This document shows positions 24,171 to 37,568 of a DNA stretch of 64,000 bases, one piece after another. The stretch lies in the NCBI GenBank assembly GCA_900239685.1, contig OENT01000777.1, positions 1-64,000 of the forward strand. The letters run 5' to 3'. The stretch's first letter is position 1. Each line of letters begins with the position of its first letter. Made by a program: the position numbers and the translations under genes. The DNA is from Rotaria macrura. Taxonomy: Eukaryota; Rotifera; Eurotatoria; Philodinida; Philodinidae. The notes under the pieces were generated by a model, which was not told the DNA's origin, did not search any database, and was given only the letters and a program-made list of their open reading frames with translations.

Positions 24171-26353
24171 GGGAGGGTTTCAGTATTTTCCAAATACTTC
24201 TATCTATTTTTGCTCTTTCGATATAATCCTCTGTCAGAAAGTTCGTCATTTATTTCACTGTAAAAATGTATCATGCAATTATTGCCAACATTATCTTTTG
24301 TTTTGGTACTATCGATTGGTCCACGACGAAAGAAATTTTGAAGACAAGATCTTGGATATATCACATTCCAAAATTTATGTCTTCCTCGATTCTAGTACAT
24401 TCTACTTGATTGCTTGAATAAGTTCCTTTGAAAAACAGTAGTCTAATGGATTTAAATCAGGACTATTTAGTAGTTAATAGATCTTGACAATGATGCAGAG
24501 AAAATGTTAGGAGCATCAATCTTGTGACTTTTCATTGATGTTTTGCTTTGTGTCATACTGTTGAAAGGTTCAGTCACTTTCGAAGACCTTGTTATCATTT
24601 TGAAGAGTGACTGAGAGCACTTCTCTAATTTATGAACTCCATTAATGTCGAACATACTCACGTTGAAAAACAGAATTTTCATCCTTTTTTCTTTTCGAAA
24701 ATATGTTCGTAACCAATTTACAAACTTCATTCAAGTTTTTATTTTATACTCACCGGCGAGCATTGCTAGATTTGCACTTTGTAAGCTCATCGTTATAGAA
24801 CATTCTTGAACACTTTCTGAATATTGATTCGAAAAAGAAAACTTACAAGGGCTAGTTTTCGTCAGAGAACATCGTCTTTCGTTTATTGAATTGTTTCTTT
24901 CTTTTTCTTTGTTCTTTGACGGCAAGTTTCCAGGTCAATGTTTACGGGCTCTGTACGGAGAAAAACTGCTCGTACAACAACATTTTCGATTGAATACAGA
25001 TGTATTTCCCCGTAATACATAACTCAGTATTAAGATCGTATATTGCTGTGACCGTACACAACCTTCTTCTACGATTCTCGCGAATAGTCGAATTTTTTTT
25101 CTTATCTTGCCGTATTTTTTTGCATGCGACTTTAAAATTTACGATCGTCATGCTGACTCATGTATTTCTTCGTAAGTGTGCGACTATTTACAATAATCCT
25201 TGTTCTATCTGAATCGGTATCTATAGATTAAAAGAATTAGTCTGACAGATACTTTTCTACCATCGTTCGATCGTTGAAAGACCAATAATATCGTTGACAT
25301 CTGGAAAAATCTTTCTAGGTCTATCACTAATTTCTAATGTTAAAAGTATCAAAGTTTGGAAGTCTTTACATTTTATAATCAGGAATAGAAATGATCTAGT
25401 CAAATCTGAAAGTTATTGCATATTTACGTAGAAAAAAGAGCAAAAAATGACTGAGATATTTGAGAAATACTGAAAATCTCATCATTTATTGGCCACCTTT
25501 TAATTACGTATTTCTTTTTTCAGATTCAATTAAGTCTTTATTTATATTTTACCTTTCTTATTTTCGATTATCACATTTTAAGAATCAAGTTTGAAAATTA
25601 TCAATCAACATTGTTCATTGGTCATAAGAGAAACTCAGTCAACGTTAATCTGACGACAAGCCATTGATCATCTATTGGCAGCATTGTTAACGAACGAAGT
25701 AACCTACAATTATCTTTATTTATAATTTATCAAATGTTTCTTTTCAGAACAATATCTTCGATAGCTACTATTCAAGAGAACCAATTCGATTGACATTCCT
25801 GCTTGAATATACATCCAGATGAACTCAATCATCTCAGACATGTGTAGATTGTGTCAGTCGTTGATGACAGCAAACCGGACGAAAAGAACGTATATCTTAC
25901 AGCATCGAGGACTATAGCACAATCCGATTAGAAAATGTAACTGATAGTGTCATAAATACACTTCGAATGAGCTATTCAAGATTTAATAGAAATCACTACC
26001 TTGTCATCGATAGTGTCTTGGTTACGATACTTAACAATAATACAAACAAAAGTAGTTTGTTTTGTTCTTTGAAATTATTTCTAACATTATTCATTATATC
26101 TAATGTACGATGTAATTGGATTTTTCTAAGTACAATATTTAATGTACACAAAACATGTCTTATTATATTCCTTGAATAAATAATAAAAAAGAAGGAAAAT
26201 AACGATGAAATTCACATAGATCAATGTATATATATATATATATATATGAGTATGTTATGAAGAACAGATAAAGTTTTTTCTTGGTACACTAGACTAGACA
26301 GATAGATAAAAATCAAGTTTTCAACAAATATTCTGTCCACAATTAGAAGAATC

Positions 26354-28401
26354 TTATTCATCTGTACCAATCATTTGAAATAGTTCTTCGAAACTAATTG
26401 TTGCAGGTGATTTAGCTTGTATTGTTTCAATGTAAATAATATCATCGTCATTATCATCAACATCATCATTGTTATCAAGTTCATTTGGTTGATCTTCACG
26501 ACTTGAAAAATTGAGGCAAAGTATTGAACCCGATGGTGATGATGGATGATCAAAGTTAATGTCATTCTGATATTCAACTTTCATTTGTTTTAATATTGGT
26601 AAATCTTCATCGTCGTTATCCTCATCGTCGTTACTTTGTTCAACATGTCTTTTAGGTTCAGTTTTACGTAAGCGTTTTGTTGAACGAGGTAATATTGTTG
26701 ATGGCATTAGCGAAAGAACTCGTTCTGTATTGTCCATTTGATTAAAATGTACACATGTTTGTTCATCTAAATAATTCGCATTACCCTCGACTTCTATGGT
26801 TTGTTTTAATAGATTTTTTACATCACATGTATCAATTAATGCGTATGCATGTTCTAATTGTTCATTGATTGAAGTTAAATTATAGAATAATGATAAGATA
26901 TCATCGAATTGTACTGTTGTAGATTTTTGTATTAATAATTCGGCTTGTTTTAATAAGTCAAGAAATGGTTCAGTTGTATGACGTGTTGAAATATTTAATT
27001 TTGCCCAAAAATTATTTGTTATTTGCTCGTTATATTTATTCAATGATTGTAATATAGATTGTTTATGTTCAAGAAATTTTCTTTCAAAATTAGAAAATAT
27101 TGTTTCAACTTGTTGAATCTTTTTACGATTTATATCACTCAATTCACTTAATTGATCACGTGTTGAATGAATACGATCGAGATGATGATAACATGTAAGA
27201 ACGATATGTTGAATATTATCGATGATTTTTTCTCGATCATTCGTGAAACATTTTTGACATAAAAGAAAATCACAACATGAACATAAGACTAGGGATGTTT
27301 TTTCTTGACATTTTGTACATTTACCATTAATATCGTAATTTTTTGGGACTAATTCAAGTAATTGACGATGTATATATGATATAGGAAAGTGATCAGCACC
27401 ATTGAATGGAAATGAACGACGACATAATGGACAAGCTATAGTTGCATAAGGTAAATTAGATGAAGGAATTGATTTAAGACATGAACAGCAAAATACATGT
27501 TGACATGGTAATGCACGAGGATCACGTAAACGATCAATACATAGTGGACATTGAAGGTTTTCCTCAATATTCGAATATGAATATGCTAATTTTGGTGAAG
27601 GAGCAGGAGTAGGAAGAGAATTGCTAGGTAAAGTAGATTTTGATGTAACAGCCGTTGAACTTAAACTATGCACTAAAATATAAAAATGAGTAAAATAATG
27701 ATTTTGAGATATAGAAGTTGTATTTTTTCCTCATCTGCGTTGGTATTTTCTTTTGATTAGTCATACTTACTTTTTGAGTTGATTTCTTGATTTATGTTCG
27801 ATGTCGCTGCTTTGGATGACATTGAAGATGAAGAAACAACATTACTGAAAATGGTATGGGTAGATGATGTAGCCAATGGTGTAACGGTAGCAGTAGTACG
27901 AAGTGCAGTAGTTGTTGTATTTATAGAACGTGCTGCCATTTTAGGAGTTTGTCTTGGTGTACGATAGAGACTTAAATCAATAGGACCTTGAGTAGATTCT
28001 CTTCCATTCGGTGCTGATCTTAATTGGCTGTGCATTCGAAAAAGGCTGTGACGCACACTCGGGTAACCTATGAATAATAAAATATATTTCCAGTCAGCTG
28101 ATTATTTAAAAGAACAAAGAAAAAAGATGTTCTATGTGTGTTGAAAGAAAGAAAAAAAATTATAGTTGTATTTATTGCCTTTGGTCTTTGCATCAATGAC
28201 CAAAACATAAATAAATAAACGATGCACTTCATTAATCTTACCGCTCGTAGATGAATGTTGATGTAAATTTGGTTGACTTGCTGATGTTGCTGCTGTTGTT
28301 GTTGATGAAGATGATAAAGATGATGGTATTTGATGTTGTTGTGGTTGATGTTGTTCTTGCTGCTGCTGTTGTGCAGGTGTATAAGCATGAACCGTCCTCA
28401 T
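26354..28401 (-). CDS. RING finger, B-box-like, coiled-coil protein (TRIM-like E3 ligase)
   Basis: Three exons on the minus strand, 28401-28242, 28067-27771 and 27672-26354, join in phase to about 591 residues. The first two exons code for a Gln/His- and Ser/Thr-rich disordered region (MRTVHAYTPAQ start). Exon 3 carries a C3HC4 RING, with CPLCIDRLRDP, CQHVFCCSCL and ACPLCRRSF, then a second zinc-binding segment (CTKCQE, CSCCDFLLCQKCF) resembling a B-box, and a long helical region typical of the TRIM coiled coil. The C-terminal part is acidic (Asp/Glu/Asn runs) with a basic RSTKRLRKTEPKR patch that could be a nuclear signal. RING-B-box-coiled-coil proteins act as ubiquitin ligases. No C-terminal NHL, SPRY or filamin domain is visible, so this is a short or C-terminally unusual TRIM. 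An in-frame ATG upstream of 28401 also exists but looks like leader. Confidence 0.8.
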
Positions 28402-31335
28402 GAATATGACTTTTTGATTCGATTTTATGGATCTTTGATTAATCAAGTATATATAAATATATATATAAAATCACAAAACCAATTTAGTCATTTGCAATCT
28501 ATCAAAAAAATTCTGTCGAAATGAAGATGATTGTGAGTAGTAATACTAATGGCGACGATGGTGTGTGTGTGTGTGTATGCCTTTGTATGCGTGTATGTGT
28601 TGTTGACGTTCTGTTTCTCGACGTATATAATAGGTTGCGTTTGCTTACCCGTGTTTGCCCGTTCGTTCTTTTTTTTTGCATTCTACTTCTTCCCTTACGC
28701 ATGATGACGACGACAGAACATGCACAAAAAAGCCAGCTGAATGTCGTTTGCAAGTTATAATAAATTATTATTTTTTCTTTTCTCATTTAGACTTTAACAC
28801 TTAAGATAAATTTTTCATAAATTAATGTTAAATTTGTGATTATTCGAATTCGAGAAAGATTTTCTTTCAATTAATAAAGTTCAATAAAAATAAAATGCTT
28901 GTCTATAGTATCATAATGTGTTCCTTTCATTTCACATAATTCTATGAAGAATATATATATTTCAGTAGACATCAAAATACTACTAATAGAACTTAAAATC
29001 ATAATTTCTACTAGTAGTAGACATTACGATATTAAGTTCTACAAATCGAATTAAAAATTCTGCTGAAATTTGATTTCTACTACGACATATATCTGAATTA
29101 TTTTCATGTGGGAAGATTTTTTTTTAATGACTACTCAACAACATATTGACATCAACATTGATATTCTCGTACGTTCTAGTATTTTTTTTTATTCTGCTAG
29201 AGAAGAACGGAAAGGAAAAAACAAGCCATCGTTATTTTGTTCTTTTTTTTGGAGAATTCTGAAAAATAGAGAAATATTTTGCAAAATTTTCTTGGGAAAT
29301 TTTCTACTTACATTGATGAATAAAAACATTCTAGTTTACAAGCTTTACTCAAGAAAATGACTTGATTTTAATCTTTCGTTGACATACAAGCTTTTTTCTT
29401 ACACACATATGTGACATAGTCTATTCTGAAATGGTTGTTTCTTATAGATTTAGAATTATTTTTGTTGTTGTATACGAAATGAAATACGTTTTAAAATCTA
29501 TTTCGTAATAACTCAAAAAGAACAATTGAATTAGTAACATAATTCATATCTTTTAGACTTTTTCTATTATTTAAATTTGATTTCGTCAGTCTTCGTGTTT
29601 TTACTTCTGTTTTATTTAATCATGTTAGACATTCTATTATTAGTTTTATAACAAAACTAAGAACAATGCTGTTTCAATCAAACTTAATGTATTTGAATTG
29701 TTTAGTCGTTGCTATTTTCTACAACTAAATCTATTGTTCTGCTTTGCATTTACCTATTATTGATTTAGTTCATACTGAATCACATGCTGTTGTTTGTTGA
29801 CACTGAACTATGTGAATGAAATATTTAATCTAAAGTTTTCTATTTCAACTATGTTTTTAATAGTAAATGATAATGCTTTTCTTCTAAATAAATTATGACA
29901 AAAACTATTTGCTTCATAAGTATGCAAGTTTAAACAACATTAGATATTCAAGAATTCTTTTCTTTTTGTATGACTGATGTGTTTCTTCTAGAATAAACTA
30001 TTAACATAGATTATTTTAGATATTAACTCGAAGTTGCTTAAAAATTCTTATTTTTTTACGATTAGATCTATTTGCGCAGAAAAAATTGATACTCGTGTTT
30101 GTTTATAGCAATGGAAATTATCATCAGCTGGCTCTCGATGAAAAATCAATATTGGTAATATGTAGCTTGCTTACATAAAAATAAAATAAATGACCTGAAC
30201 TAAATTTTTTATTCCCGGTTTAATTCCATAAACAAATTAAGACCTGCTAACATTTTATGAAAGTTTACTATCTAAAATAGCAAATATTCTGTCGAAAACA
30301 AAATTCAATCTGTTTTTTTAACAAAAATCGCGAAATAGGTATATCGTTCATTTCTGCGCACAAATTTTACTATCTTGATTGTACTTAATCGTATTTTGCC
30401 CTCAATAAAAACTCACGTCTTTCTTTCTCTTCGAAAAATAAATAAATATGAAAAATTTCATTCTTACCACGTATGCTAAAACTGATTGTGTGCACGAATA
30501 CGTTCACTCTGAGGGAAATCAAGTCAATTAATTTGAAAGTCATGATTATTACATCGATGATGTGTCTATCTAACGTATATTCTAAGCTGTGATATTTATC
30601 ATGACTCAGAATGTTTTTTTTTTCTGTGTACTTATTACAATGAATAAAATTGCTTTTATAAATATATATATGATACTGTTGAAGCAATAAATTATTTATC
30701 CTTGAAGAATTCTGCTGCATTCAACAACTGGTCAAAGTTGATTTCTTTTTATACAGAAAAAACAAAAACATACTTTGATCAACATCCAACTAGTTTTTCG
30801 TGTGTTTTTTTCTCTCTCTCTCTCTCTCTTTCTTTCTTATTTCTTCGTAAATATTCCCGTTTGATACAAGCACAAATACATAATCAGATAAAAGGAAAAA
30901 AGTGAAAGTAAATATATGGTATGAATGGAAATGGTTATGTAGTAGAATGAATTCAATCTAGTTTCTTTTCTACAAAGACACATCTCGTCATAAAAAATTC
31001 AATAAACCAAATTGAATATCACGCAATAAAAAAAAAGAACAACATCGATCATAAGCTACTACTACATTATATGAGTTTCTTTTTAAAATTTATCATTATT
31101 TTATTGAAAAACTGATTTATTTGAAAACAATCATTTTTGTTTATTAAACAAACGTAAAAAAAACGACTGCATTCTTATGTTGTTTTTTTGAATTTTCTTC
31201 TCGTAAATGAGCGATCTCTATCGAGATATGTAATTTTTACTTTAATTGATTTGGTTTTATCTCTGCTAGATAAGTTCTTCATTCTATGTTTCTTTACGTT
31301 AAGTACGAATAAAACTTGTTATTTTGTTTACGACC
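28402..31335. other. Divergent intergenic region between RING gene and SNX8
   Basis: 2.9 kb of AT-rich DNA between two divergently transcribed genes, so it should hold both promoters. It has a GT run at 28558-28577 and a CT run at about 30810-30829. Long frames here are low complexity or unsupported. Confidence 0.5.
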
Positions 31336-34300
31336 ATGCCAGTAGATTTGAGCGCAGGTAATAATCAAAATAAATTATTAGCTTCAAGTTGGCGAGAAAA
31401 ACTGTTCGTTAAATATAGGTTCCATACCAGCGAGTTATCGTAATTTATTTGAAATAATTAATCTACATGGTATTGATAAACTAACACTTGCTGTATTTAT
31501 ACCTTTATTTGAATCGAATGTATTAACGAAAACAATTTTGAATCAAGTTTGAATTCTAAGAGAAAACATGACCAAAGAAAAAATGTTTGCCATCTCCTTA
31601 TTTAGATTTGGAACACAGTTATAAAGACGAATTCAATTTCTTCACGCAATGATTTCTATAAATGCTTAGCACTAATGGCACTCGCTCAACAAGGAAGAAC
31701 TGTCGATGAAAAACTACTCGATAATTATGTAAATCGAGGTATCATATAGAATACATAATTGAGCCAAAGATCATCGAGATACGATTTCGCTTTTCAGAAT
31801 TACCAATTCCAACGTTGGACACTTTAAATGAGTTAGAAGATCGTCTAATTCGAATACTACGCACTGATCAAGGAAAAAATACACTCTGTTTTCGGTATGG
31901 TGATCTCTGCTCATTAGATACAATTCAAGTTGATGTTGCATCAGAGAAAAAAGGTAGATAGTAATATGTTTAAAAATCAATAACCAACAAATGTACATAT
32001 ATATATATACATGCATGGCTTTTTTTTGTGTTTTCAGGTGTTATCATACGACATGTTGAATATGAAGTAACAAGCATGGTAAATTTTTGCTAGTTGATTC
32101 TTGTTTTTGTGTCGACATCGTTGTTATTTGTCAAATTATTCTTTTCTTTCTTCATCAGCATTTCAAGAACAAGGTTTCACGTCGATATAATGACTTTGTC
32201 GCTTTGCATGAACTATTATCTTTAAAATATCCCTATCGAATAATACCACAGCTCCCACCGAAAAAAGCCGTCAATGGTCTCTGATTTTATTTTATTTTAT
32301 TTCGATTAAGCTGCTCATTGCAAGGATTGATAGTTTTTCTAATATCGTTGATTTCTACGTTTTATTTTCAAATAGCATCGAAAATCGAATAAATTCAAAC
32401 TCATGTCGTATTTATTTTCTTTTTCTAGTTGATAAAGAATTTATTGAAGAACGTCGTCGATCATTGAAGCGTTATCTGCAAATTTTATGTCGACATCCAA
32501 TTATTTATCAAACAGATATAATTAAATTTTATTTTACTTTCCAAGGAACGGTTCGTATTATAGATGAAATAGAAATTGTCATTTTGATTTCTTTTGAAAA
32601 CCTTTATTTATCTATGTATGAATAAATTTAGTCATGTGGAGATAATATGAAGGCAACATTTAAAAATACTCCTGATGAATTCAGTTGTGAACCACCGACA
32701 TCATCGAGTTCTATCGATAGAATCGAAGTAAGACATATTGATGAACATTTTATATTTTACATCTCTTCAATATTTACTCCAGAGACATGAAGAAGATTCG
32801 ACTGGTATACAAATGTTTCATATAAGTCAAACACATATATCATTTCTTCATCAACAATTTTGTCAAATTCGTGCATATTTAAAAAATATTAATGAACGAA
32901 ATGTAAAAACTGTTGATGAATATTTAGCTATTGAAAAATCTTTACAGTAACTTTTCTTCGCATTTTTTGAATGTATGAAATAAATTTATTGTTCGTTTCA
33001 TATAGATTAATAAGTACTGATCCAACACGGATCGAACGATGGGCTACTGGTCTTAATGATTATTGGCCAACTATCCAAAATGGTCTTGTTGAAATACCTT
33101 GTGAAATCAACGCTGTTGCAGAACGTATGAACGAAGAATGTAGACGAGAAGATGAAATCATTAATGATCATCTTGATATGTTAATCGAATTACTTCAAGG
33201 ATACAGGGTAAATCAATAAAAATAGTCAAGATTGTTTTGTTCTATGCAGTTTTCTATTTATATTTCGATAGGATTTATGTAAAAGATTTGAAGAAGCATT
33301 ACTAATTGAACAGAAAGCCATTCAAAAAGCAACAAATCAGAACAAACGTTCATTAACAGTACATGATGCATCTAATAAAGTAAATATTTTTCTTTTTATT
33401 GATGCAAAAGTAAATATACATGTGTTACCGGAATCTTTACTTACCAATAATAACGTAGAATATAAATACGAAATAGTCTATCGTCTGAATAAATTCTAGT
33501 ACATTTGTTAAACAATTATTATTTTTTAATGACGATTAAGTTTGCAATTGTTTTACTTGATATTATCCTAGATGAAAGAATTAGATTACATTTAAATTAC
33601 GAATGTCATGAGAGAGAGATAAGTGATTGTCACTTCGACATCGAGTAAATTTTCAATATTTTAATCATTACTTTGTTGTACTCGAAATATTTCGAAAAAC
33701 TACTGAGTTCTCTTAATATACCGATACTTAGTTAAAATGAGTTTTCTTGATCCTCACTCGTTCACTATAATCCGAATGACATCGGGATATCTGTGATTGG
33801 CATTGATGAGAATCATTTATCAAGAAACTTGACGAGGCTTCTGTCACAGAGAAGGATTCTTCAGATAAAATGAAGAACACAATCTATGCACGTCATATTA
33901 AGAACCATGAATAGAATCGAAAGAAATTCATTTAAGTACAAAGTATTCAATATAGAATGAATAAATCTATTAGAAATATGCGTGAGAAAGATACTACAAA
34001 GGAATACAGAGTCATCTTCACTAGATTAAACACGAATATGTATATATATATATATACCTTGTGCGCAAAATATTCAATCATTCTTCTTAACTAATAAAAG
34101 ACAAATATTGAGCCTAAAGGTAAATTCACGACTGTTTTCAAGTATATAAATGCCTATATCTAAGTAGATTTTTTCTCTCAGGTAAAATCAAACAATCACC
34201 AATGCTTTTTTTGAAAAAAAAATATAGACATTTCACGATACTCCAAAATTAATATCTGAGAACATTACTCTGATTTACATTACCATAGAATGTTAAACAC

Positions 34301-34826
34301 TACCACCTATTACACTAAGTAAAATCTCTTGAAATTGTTTTCTCTCATGAGACATCATTCTTGTGAAAATCAGCCTTCATTCACAAGTCTTCGATTGACA
34401 ATATAGAATTTTTTTTGATCTATCCATCAATAGAGAAAATAATCAATATTTGAAGAGCATATTTGATTATGATTAAAAATTTTGTTAAATTTCAATTGCA
34501 ATACCATTTCATAATTTTGAACACAATTCCATAGTAAAAATAAGTTCAAAAAATGCAGCAAACACGTTCCATTGCAATAAATCATCTGTTTTTATATCTA
34601 AATGTTCTACATGACTCGAAAAGTCATATTCCTGTAATATATTTAATTAGAGATAATATTGCATATTTCAAACGAAAAACTGTCAGACAAACGTCTCGAA
34701 TTGTGACACTTGTCAACGATAAAGACTTTGTAAATACTAACTATTACTCATCGATTGTGTGATATTAGTATGTAATTCAATTTTTTTTTCTTGAAGATTT
34801 GTGACATATGTGTCTAGTGACATAAT

Positions 34827-34866
<40 letters not shown>

Positions 34867-35295
34867 AAATATTAACACGACATGTAGGAGAATAATGTTT
34901 TCAACAATGAATTTTCTAAATTCTGATACACAATTAAATATAATGTTATGATTATATTCTTTTTTTCGTTTTTAGAATGAAAATAATCTTAATTCAATTG
35001 AAAAACGTAATAATCATGCACTGAAATGTATACAAACTGAAACACAACTAATCTATGCAAATCTAGAAGCATTTGTTTATATTCTGAGCAGTTTAGGAAA
35101 TATTCAATCTAAAGTTTCGTCTGATGTAGGTTTTCTTTTTCAGTTTTTCTTTCATATAATATTTTTCTTTTTCTCATACAAAAGCTTTTCGATATTTGGA
35201 AATCATTCACGAATAAAATCTCCAACCTTGGGCAAGCATACATCAATAAATCGTCAATACAAGGAACAAATACAGTTGGTTTAAAAAATAAATGA
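31336..35295 (+). CDS. SNX8: Sorting nexin 8 orthologue
   Basis: Thirteen phase-consistent exons: 31336-31357, 31419-31546, 31606-31738, 31798-31953, 32038-32078, 32159-32276, 32429-32550, 32632-32727, 32783-32946, 33006-33207, 33272-33379, 34976-35125 and 35185-35295; about 516 residues. An N-terminal EH-like segment (SIPASYRNLFEIINLHG, LALMALAQQG) precedes a PX domain with VSRRYNDFVALHELL, LPPKKAV and the FIEERRRSLKRYLQ helix, close to vertebrate SNX8. The rest is a helical BAR-type region (ERWATGLNDYW, ERMNEECRREDE). SNX8/Mvp1 proteins bind phosphoinositides and form membrane tubules in endosome-to-Golgi retrieval. Intron 6 has a weak GTCTCT donor; intron 11 is unusually long (1.6 kb) and includes microsatellites. 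The gene ends only 120 bp from the convergent gene at 35415. Confidence 0.9.
33380..34975 (+). other. Long intron 11 of SNX8
   Basis: Most introns in this gene are 50-160 bp; this one is about 1.6 kb and AT-rich, with a (TA) run at about 34038-34057 and a longer one at 34829-34860. A 69-codon frame at 34553-34762 has no homology I recognise. I see no clear inserted element, so the cause of the expansion is unknown. Confidence 0.6.
34829..34860. repeat. (AT)16 microsatellite
   Basis: Sixteen uninterrupted AT units inside intron 11 of SNX8. Shorter AT runs of about 20 bp occur at 26227-26246, 40865-40884 (an RPA1 intron), 47095-47114 (the COX6A intron) and 50286-50305 (the CDV3 intron). Confidence 0.9.
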
Positions 35296-35414
35296 ATTCG
35301 TATTTTCAATATATATTTTATTTATGTTTTGTTCTCTTTATTTCCATTGAAAAAGATACAATTAATATATATCTATGAAACGATAAATAATTATATTTTG
35401 ATTTCTATTCAATT

Positions 35415-35687
35415 CTAAATATCTAAGGATTCATTAATCCGATGTTGTTCTTTAAATAGTTCTGTCCAGAGACCGCGTAAGGTTTCAGTTGATGGAAGTA
35501 CTTGTTGTTGCCGTTGTTGAAATAAATTTCTGTTATTATTTTGAAATTGCTTCTTACGAACAGCTTTTTCACGTATGAAAGCAACGTTTCTTGTAAATAA
35601 TTGTCGTTGATCGTTTAAGAACATTGGTGAAATATCATGGAATAAGAATATTAAGAGAATAAAACAGAGAGAAATCCAACGAGCCAT
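35415..35687 (-). CDS. Small secreted protein, 90 residues
   Basis: A single exon encodes an excellent signal peptide (MARWISLCFILLIFLFH) followed by about 70 charged, Gln/Asn-rich residues without cysteines. A basic cluster REKAVRKKQF could be a proprotein cleavage site, but there is no amidation signal or repeated peptide that would make a neuropeptide call convincing. It ends 120 bp beyond the SNX8 stop on the other strand, so the two transcripts probably overlap in their 3' ends. Function not recognised. Confidence 0.55.
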   Translation of the reverse strand: MARWISLCFILLIFLFHDISPMFLNDQRQLFTRNVAFIREKAVRKKQFQNNNRNLFQQRQQQVLPSTETLRGLWTELFKEQHRINESLDI

Positions 35688-36724
35688 GAAAATATGTTAA
35701 TCTAGAGAAAAAAAAACTCAGCTTTCGATGATTTACCTTTATGGATGATTGCTTATGAGAAGCAAGTTTGCATGATGAAAACTTGACAAAAACGTACATT
35801 TCTCTTTGACTCTGTTTTCTTTTTCATAAACAACTCTTATTCTAGAAGCACAAACACAATTTGAAACAGAAACTTCAGTTGTCTTACAAGCTACGTTTAT
35901 TGTTGTTGTCATTTTCATTCTATTTACATCACGCTCATATAAAACTGCGCATGTTGGTCGTAACTATATTTATGTCGATATATATATATTTGTGTGTGGA
36001 TTCAAGACACCTAAGGAAATTCATTTTGATTGAAAGAAAACGCTAGAAATGTTGATTACATTTCTCGTTCAGGAATAGACATAGTATTAGAGTCGATTGA
36101 TACCCCATTGCATGAAGACAAGCCCATGATTATTCGAGTTTATCGTAAGATTAACATGACAAGAAAAATGATTCCTTCAGTATTATGATTTAGATGATAC
36201 ATTTGCGTACTATTATTATGATCTTGAAAATCCTTAGATAGATTAAGTATATAATCTGGATTGATTTTATATCAATGTCTTTCTGTTGTGTGCAAATTTA
36301 ATCTTGAAATGTGCACAAATAGTGTAGAAAGGAAATGTTCTATTCATTGTTTGCTTTCTCTTTGATAGACTATAGGATGATGGTAGAACGGCATCATATC
36401 GCAATTCTTTTTTTTTTTACTTCATTCTCTTTCTTTTATATTTTACTTTTACATTGACGTGAATCGACCCAAACTTTATTGTGTATGTTTGATTCTCGTG
36501 TCAGCAACATACGGTGCCCGTCACGCATTTTTTACATTCAACAACAGCGTCTAGCACGTAGAAGAAAAGGAAAAAAAGAAAAAAGGAGAAAAGAGGGAGC
36601 ACACGACGCAAGAGCAGTACTCTTGTTCATTGTATTTGCAAAACTCGGAACGAGTGTCTAACGTTATAAATCAAAGTTTTCTTTTTTTTTTCAACAAAGA
36701 ACAACATAGGTCATATATTATCAG
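35688..36724. other. Divergent promoter region, no gene
   Basis: About 1 kb between the secreted-protein gene (-) and the Rho-like gene (+). AT-rich with one purine-rich stretch (36550-36600). No supported exon. Confidence 0.5.
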
Positions 36725-37568
36725 ATGAGCTTTCGACGTTCGTCGACACGTGTTAAACCACCAAAAGCAACAATAAGAATACTTTGTGTTGGCGATGGTT
36801 CGATCGGTGAGTACTTTAAATAAAATTTTGAAGTTACCATCGTGCATATTATTCATAGGAAAAACGTGTTTATTAACTGTCTTTGCAACAAGTAAGAGAA
36901 AAACAACGAAAGAAAGGAATTTTTTCTTTCTATTTGAAATATGTATCTACATAGATGAATTTCCCTCGGCTTATGAGCCAACTGTATTCGATAATTTTGC
37001 TTGTGTGATGCATCGAAATTCAACAACATCGTATAATCTTGAATTATTCGATACAGCTGGTCAAGAAGAATGGGAGCAACTTCGTCGAATGATGTATGCC
37101 AATACAGACGTGTTTTTGGTATGTTATTCATGTATGCAACCATCTTCATTTGATAATATCGAAAAAAAATGGATGCCTGATGTTCGAAGTCACGACCCAT
37201 CAAGTCTCGTTGTACTTGTTTCACTTTGTATTGACTTACGTACAGATAACGATACTGTGAATTCTCAAACTGATCTTATACCATCACCGATGATTACAAC
37301 TGATCAAGGCGCAGAATTAGCTAAACGTTTAAAATGTAATGCATTTATTGAATGTTCATCAATGCTTCGTTTTCATATTCGAGATGTATTTGAATGTGCC
37401 ACTGATGTATTTGAACGCGATTATCAACGATATTCCGATCAATATTGTTATGATCGTCGTTCATGTCATACATGGATATGTTGTTTTATGTGTTGTTCAT
37501 CAAGAAAGCATAAACATGAAAAAAACAAAAACGGCAAGTCAGATCAATATTCTTATAGCCAAGAATGA
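36725..37568 (+). CDS. Atypical Rho-family GTPase with degenerate G4 motif and Cys-rich tail
   Basis: Exons 36725-36806, 36859-36891 and 36955-37568 give 242 residues. The P-loop GDGSIGKT is split by intron 1. Switch I has EPTVFDNF, switch II DTAGQEEWEQLR with the catalytic Gln, and VFLVCYSCMQPSSFDNI is typical of Rho/Rac. The Rho insert region is recognisable but altered. Where Rho proteins have TKLDLR (G4, guanine specificity) this one reads SLCIDLR, so the invariant Lys of [NT]KxD is missing. G5 is near ECSSM. There is no CAAX box; instead the tail has TWICCFMCCSS followed by a Lys/His-rich stretch, which suggests palmitoylation plus a basic patch for membrane binding. Rho GTPases act as switches for actin and polarity. 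Nucleotide handling here may be unusual. Confidence 0.85.

Larger units (their letters stand above)
17512..26353. other. 8.8-kb gene-poor, AT-rich stretch
   Basis: No gene with recognisable homology. It contains CT and T runs near 17.5-18.5 kb, a perfect palindrome at 22187-22208 and a decayed repeat at 23643-24170. Three frames might be orphan exons but are not supported: minus 19859-20137 (preceded by a plausible CTCAG acceptor), plus 22488-22730 (80 codons, helical), and a minus-strand ATG at about 24790 leading into a GTGAGT donor near 24750. A TA microsatellite sits at about 26227-26246, just past the 3' end of the RING gene. Confidence 0.5.

Noticed and set aside
24731..24925. Possible first exon MSLQSANLAMLA followed by a GTGAGT donor
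   Set aside because: No matching acceptor exon found downstream on the minus strand, so too little to call.
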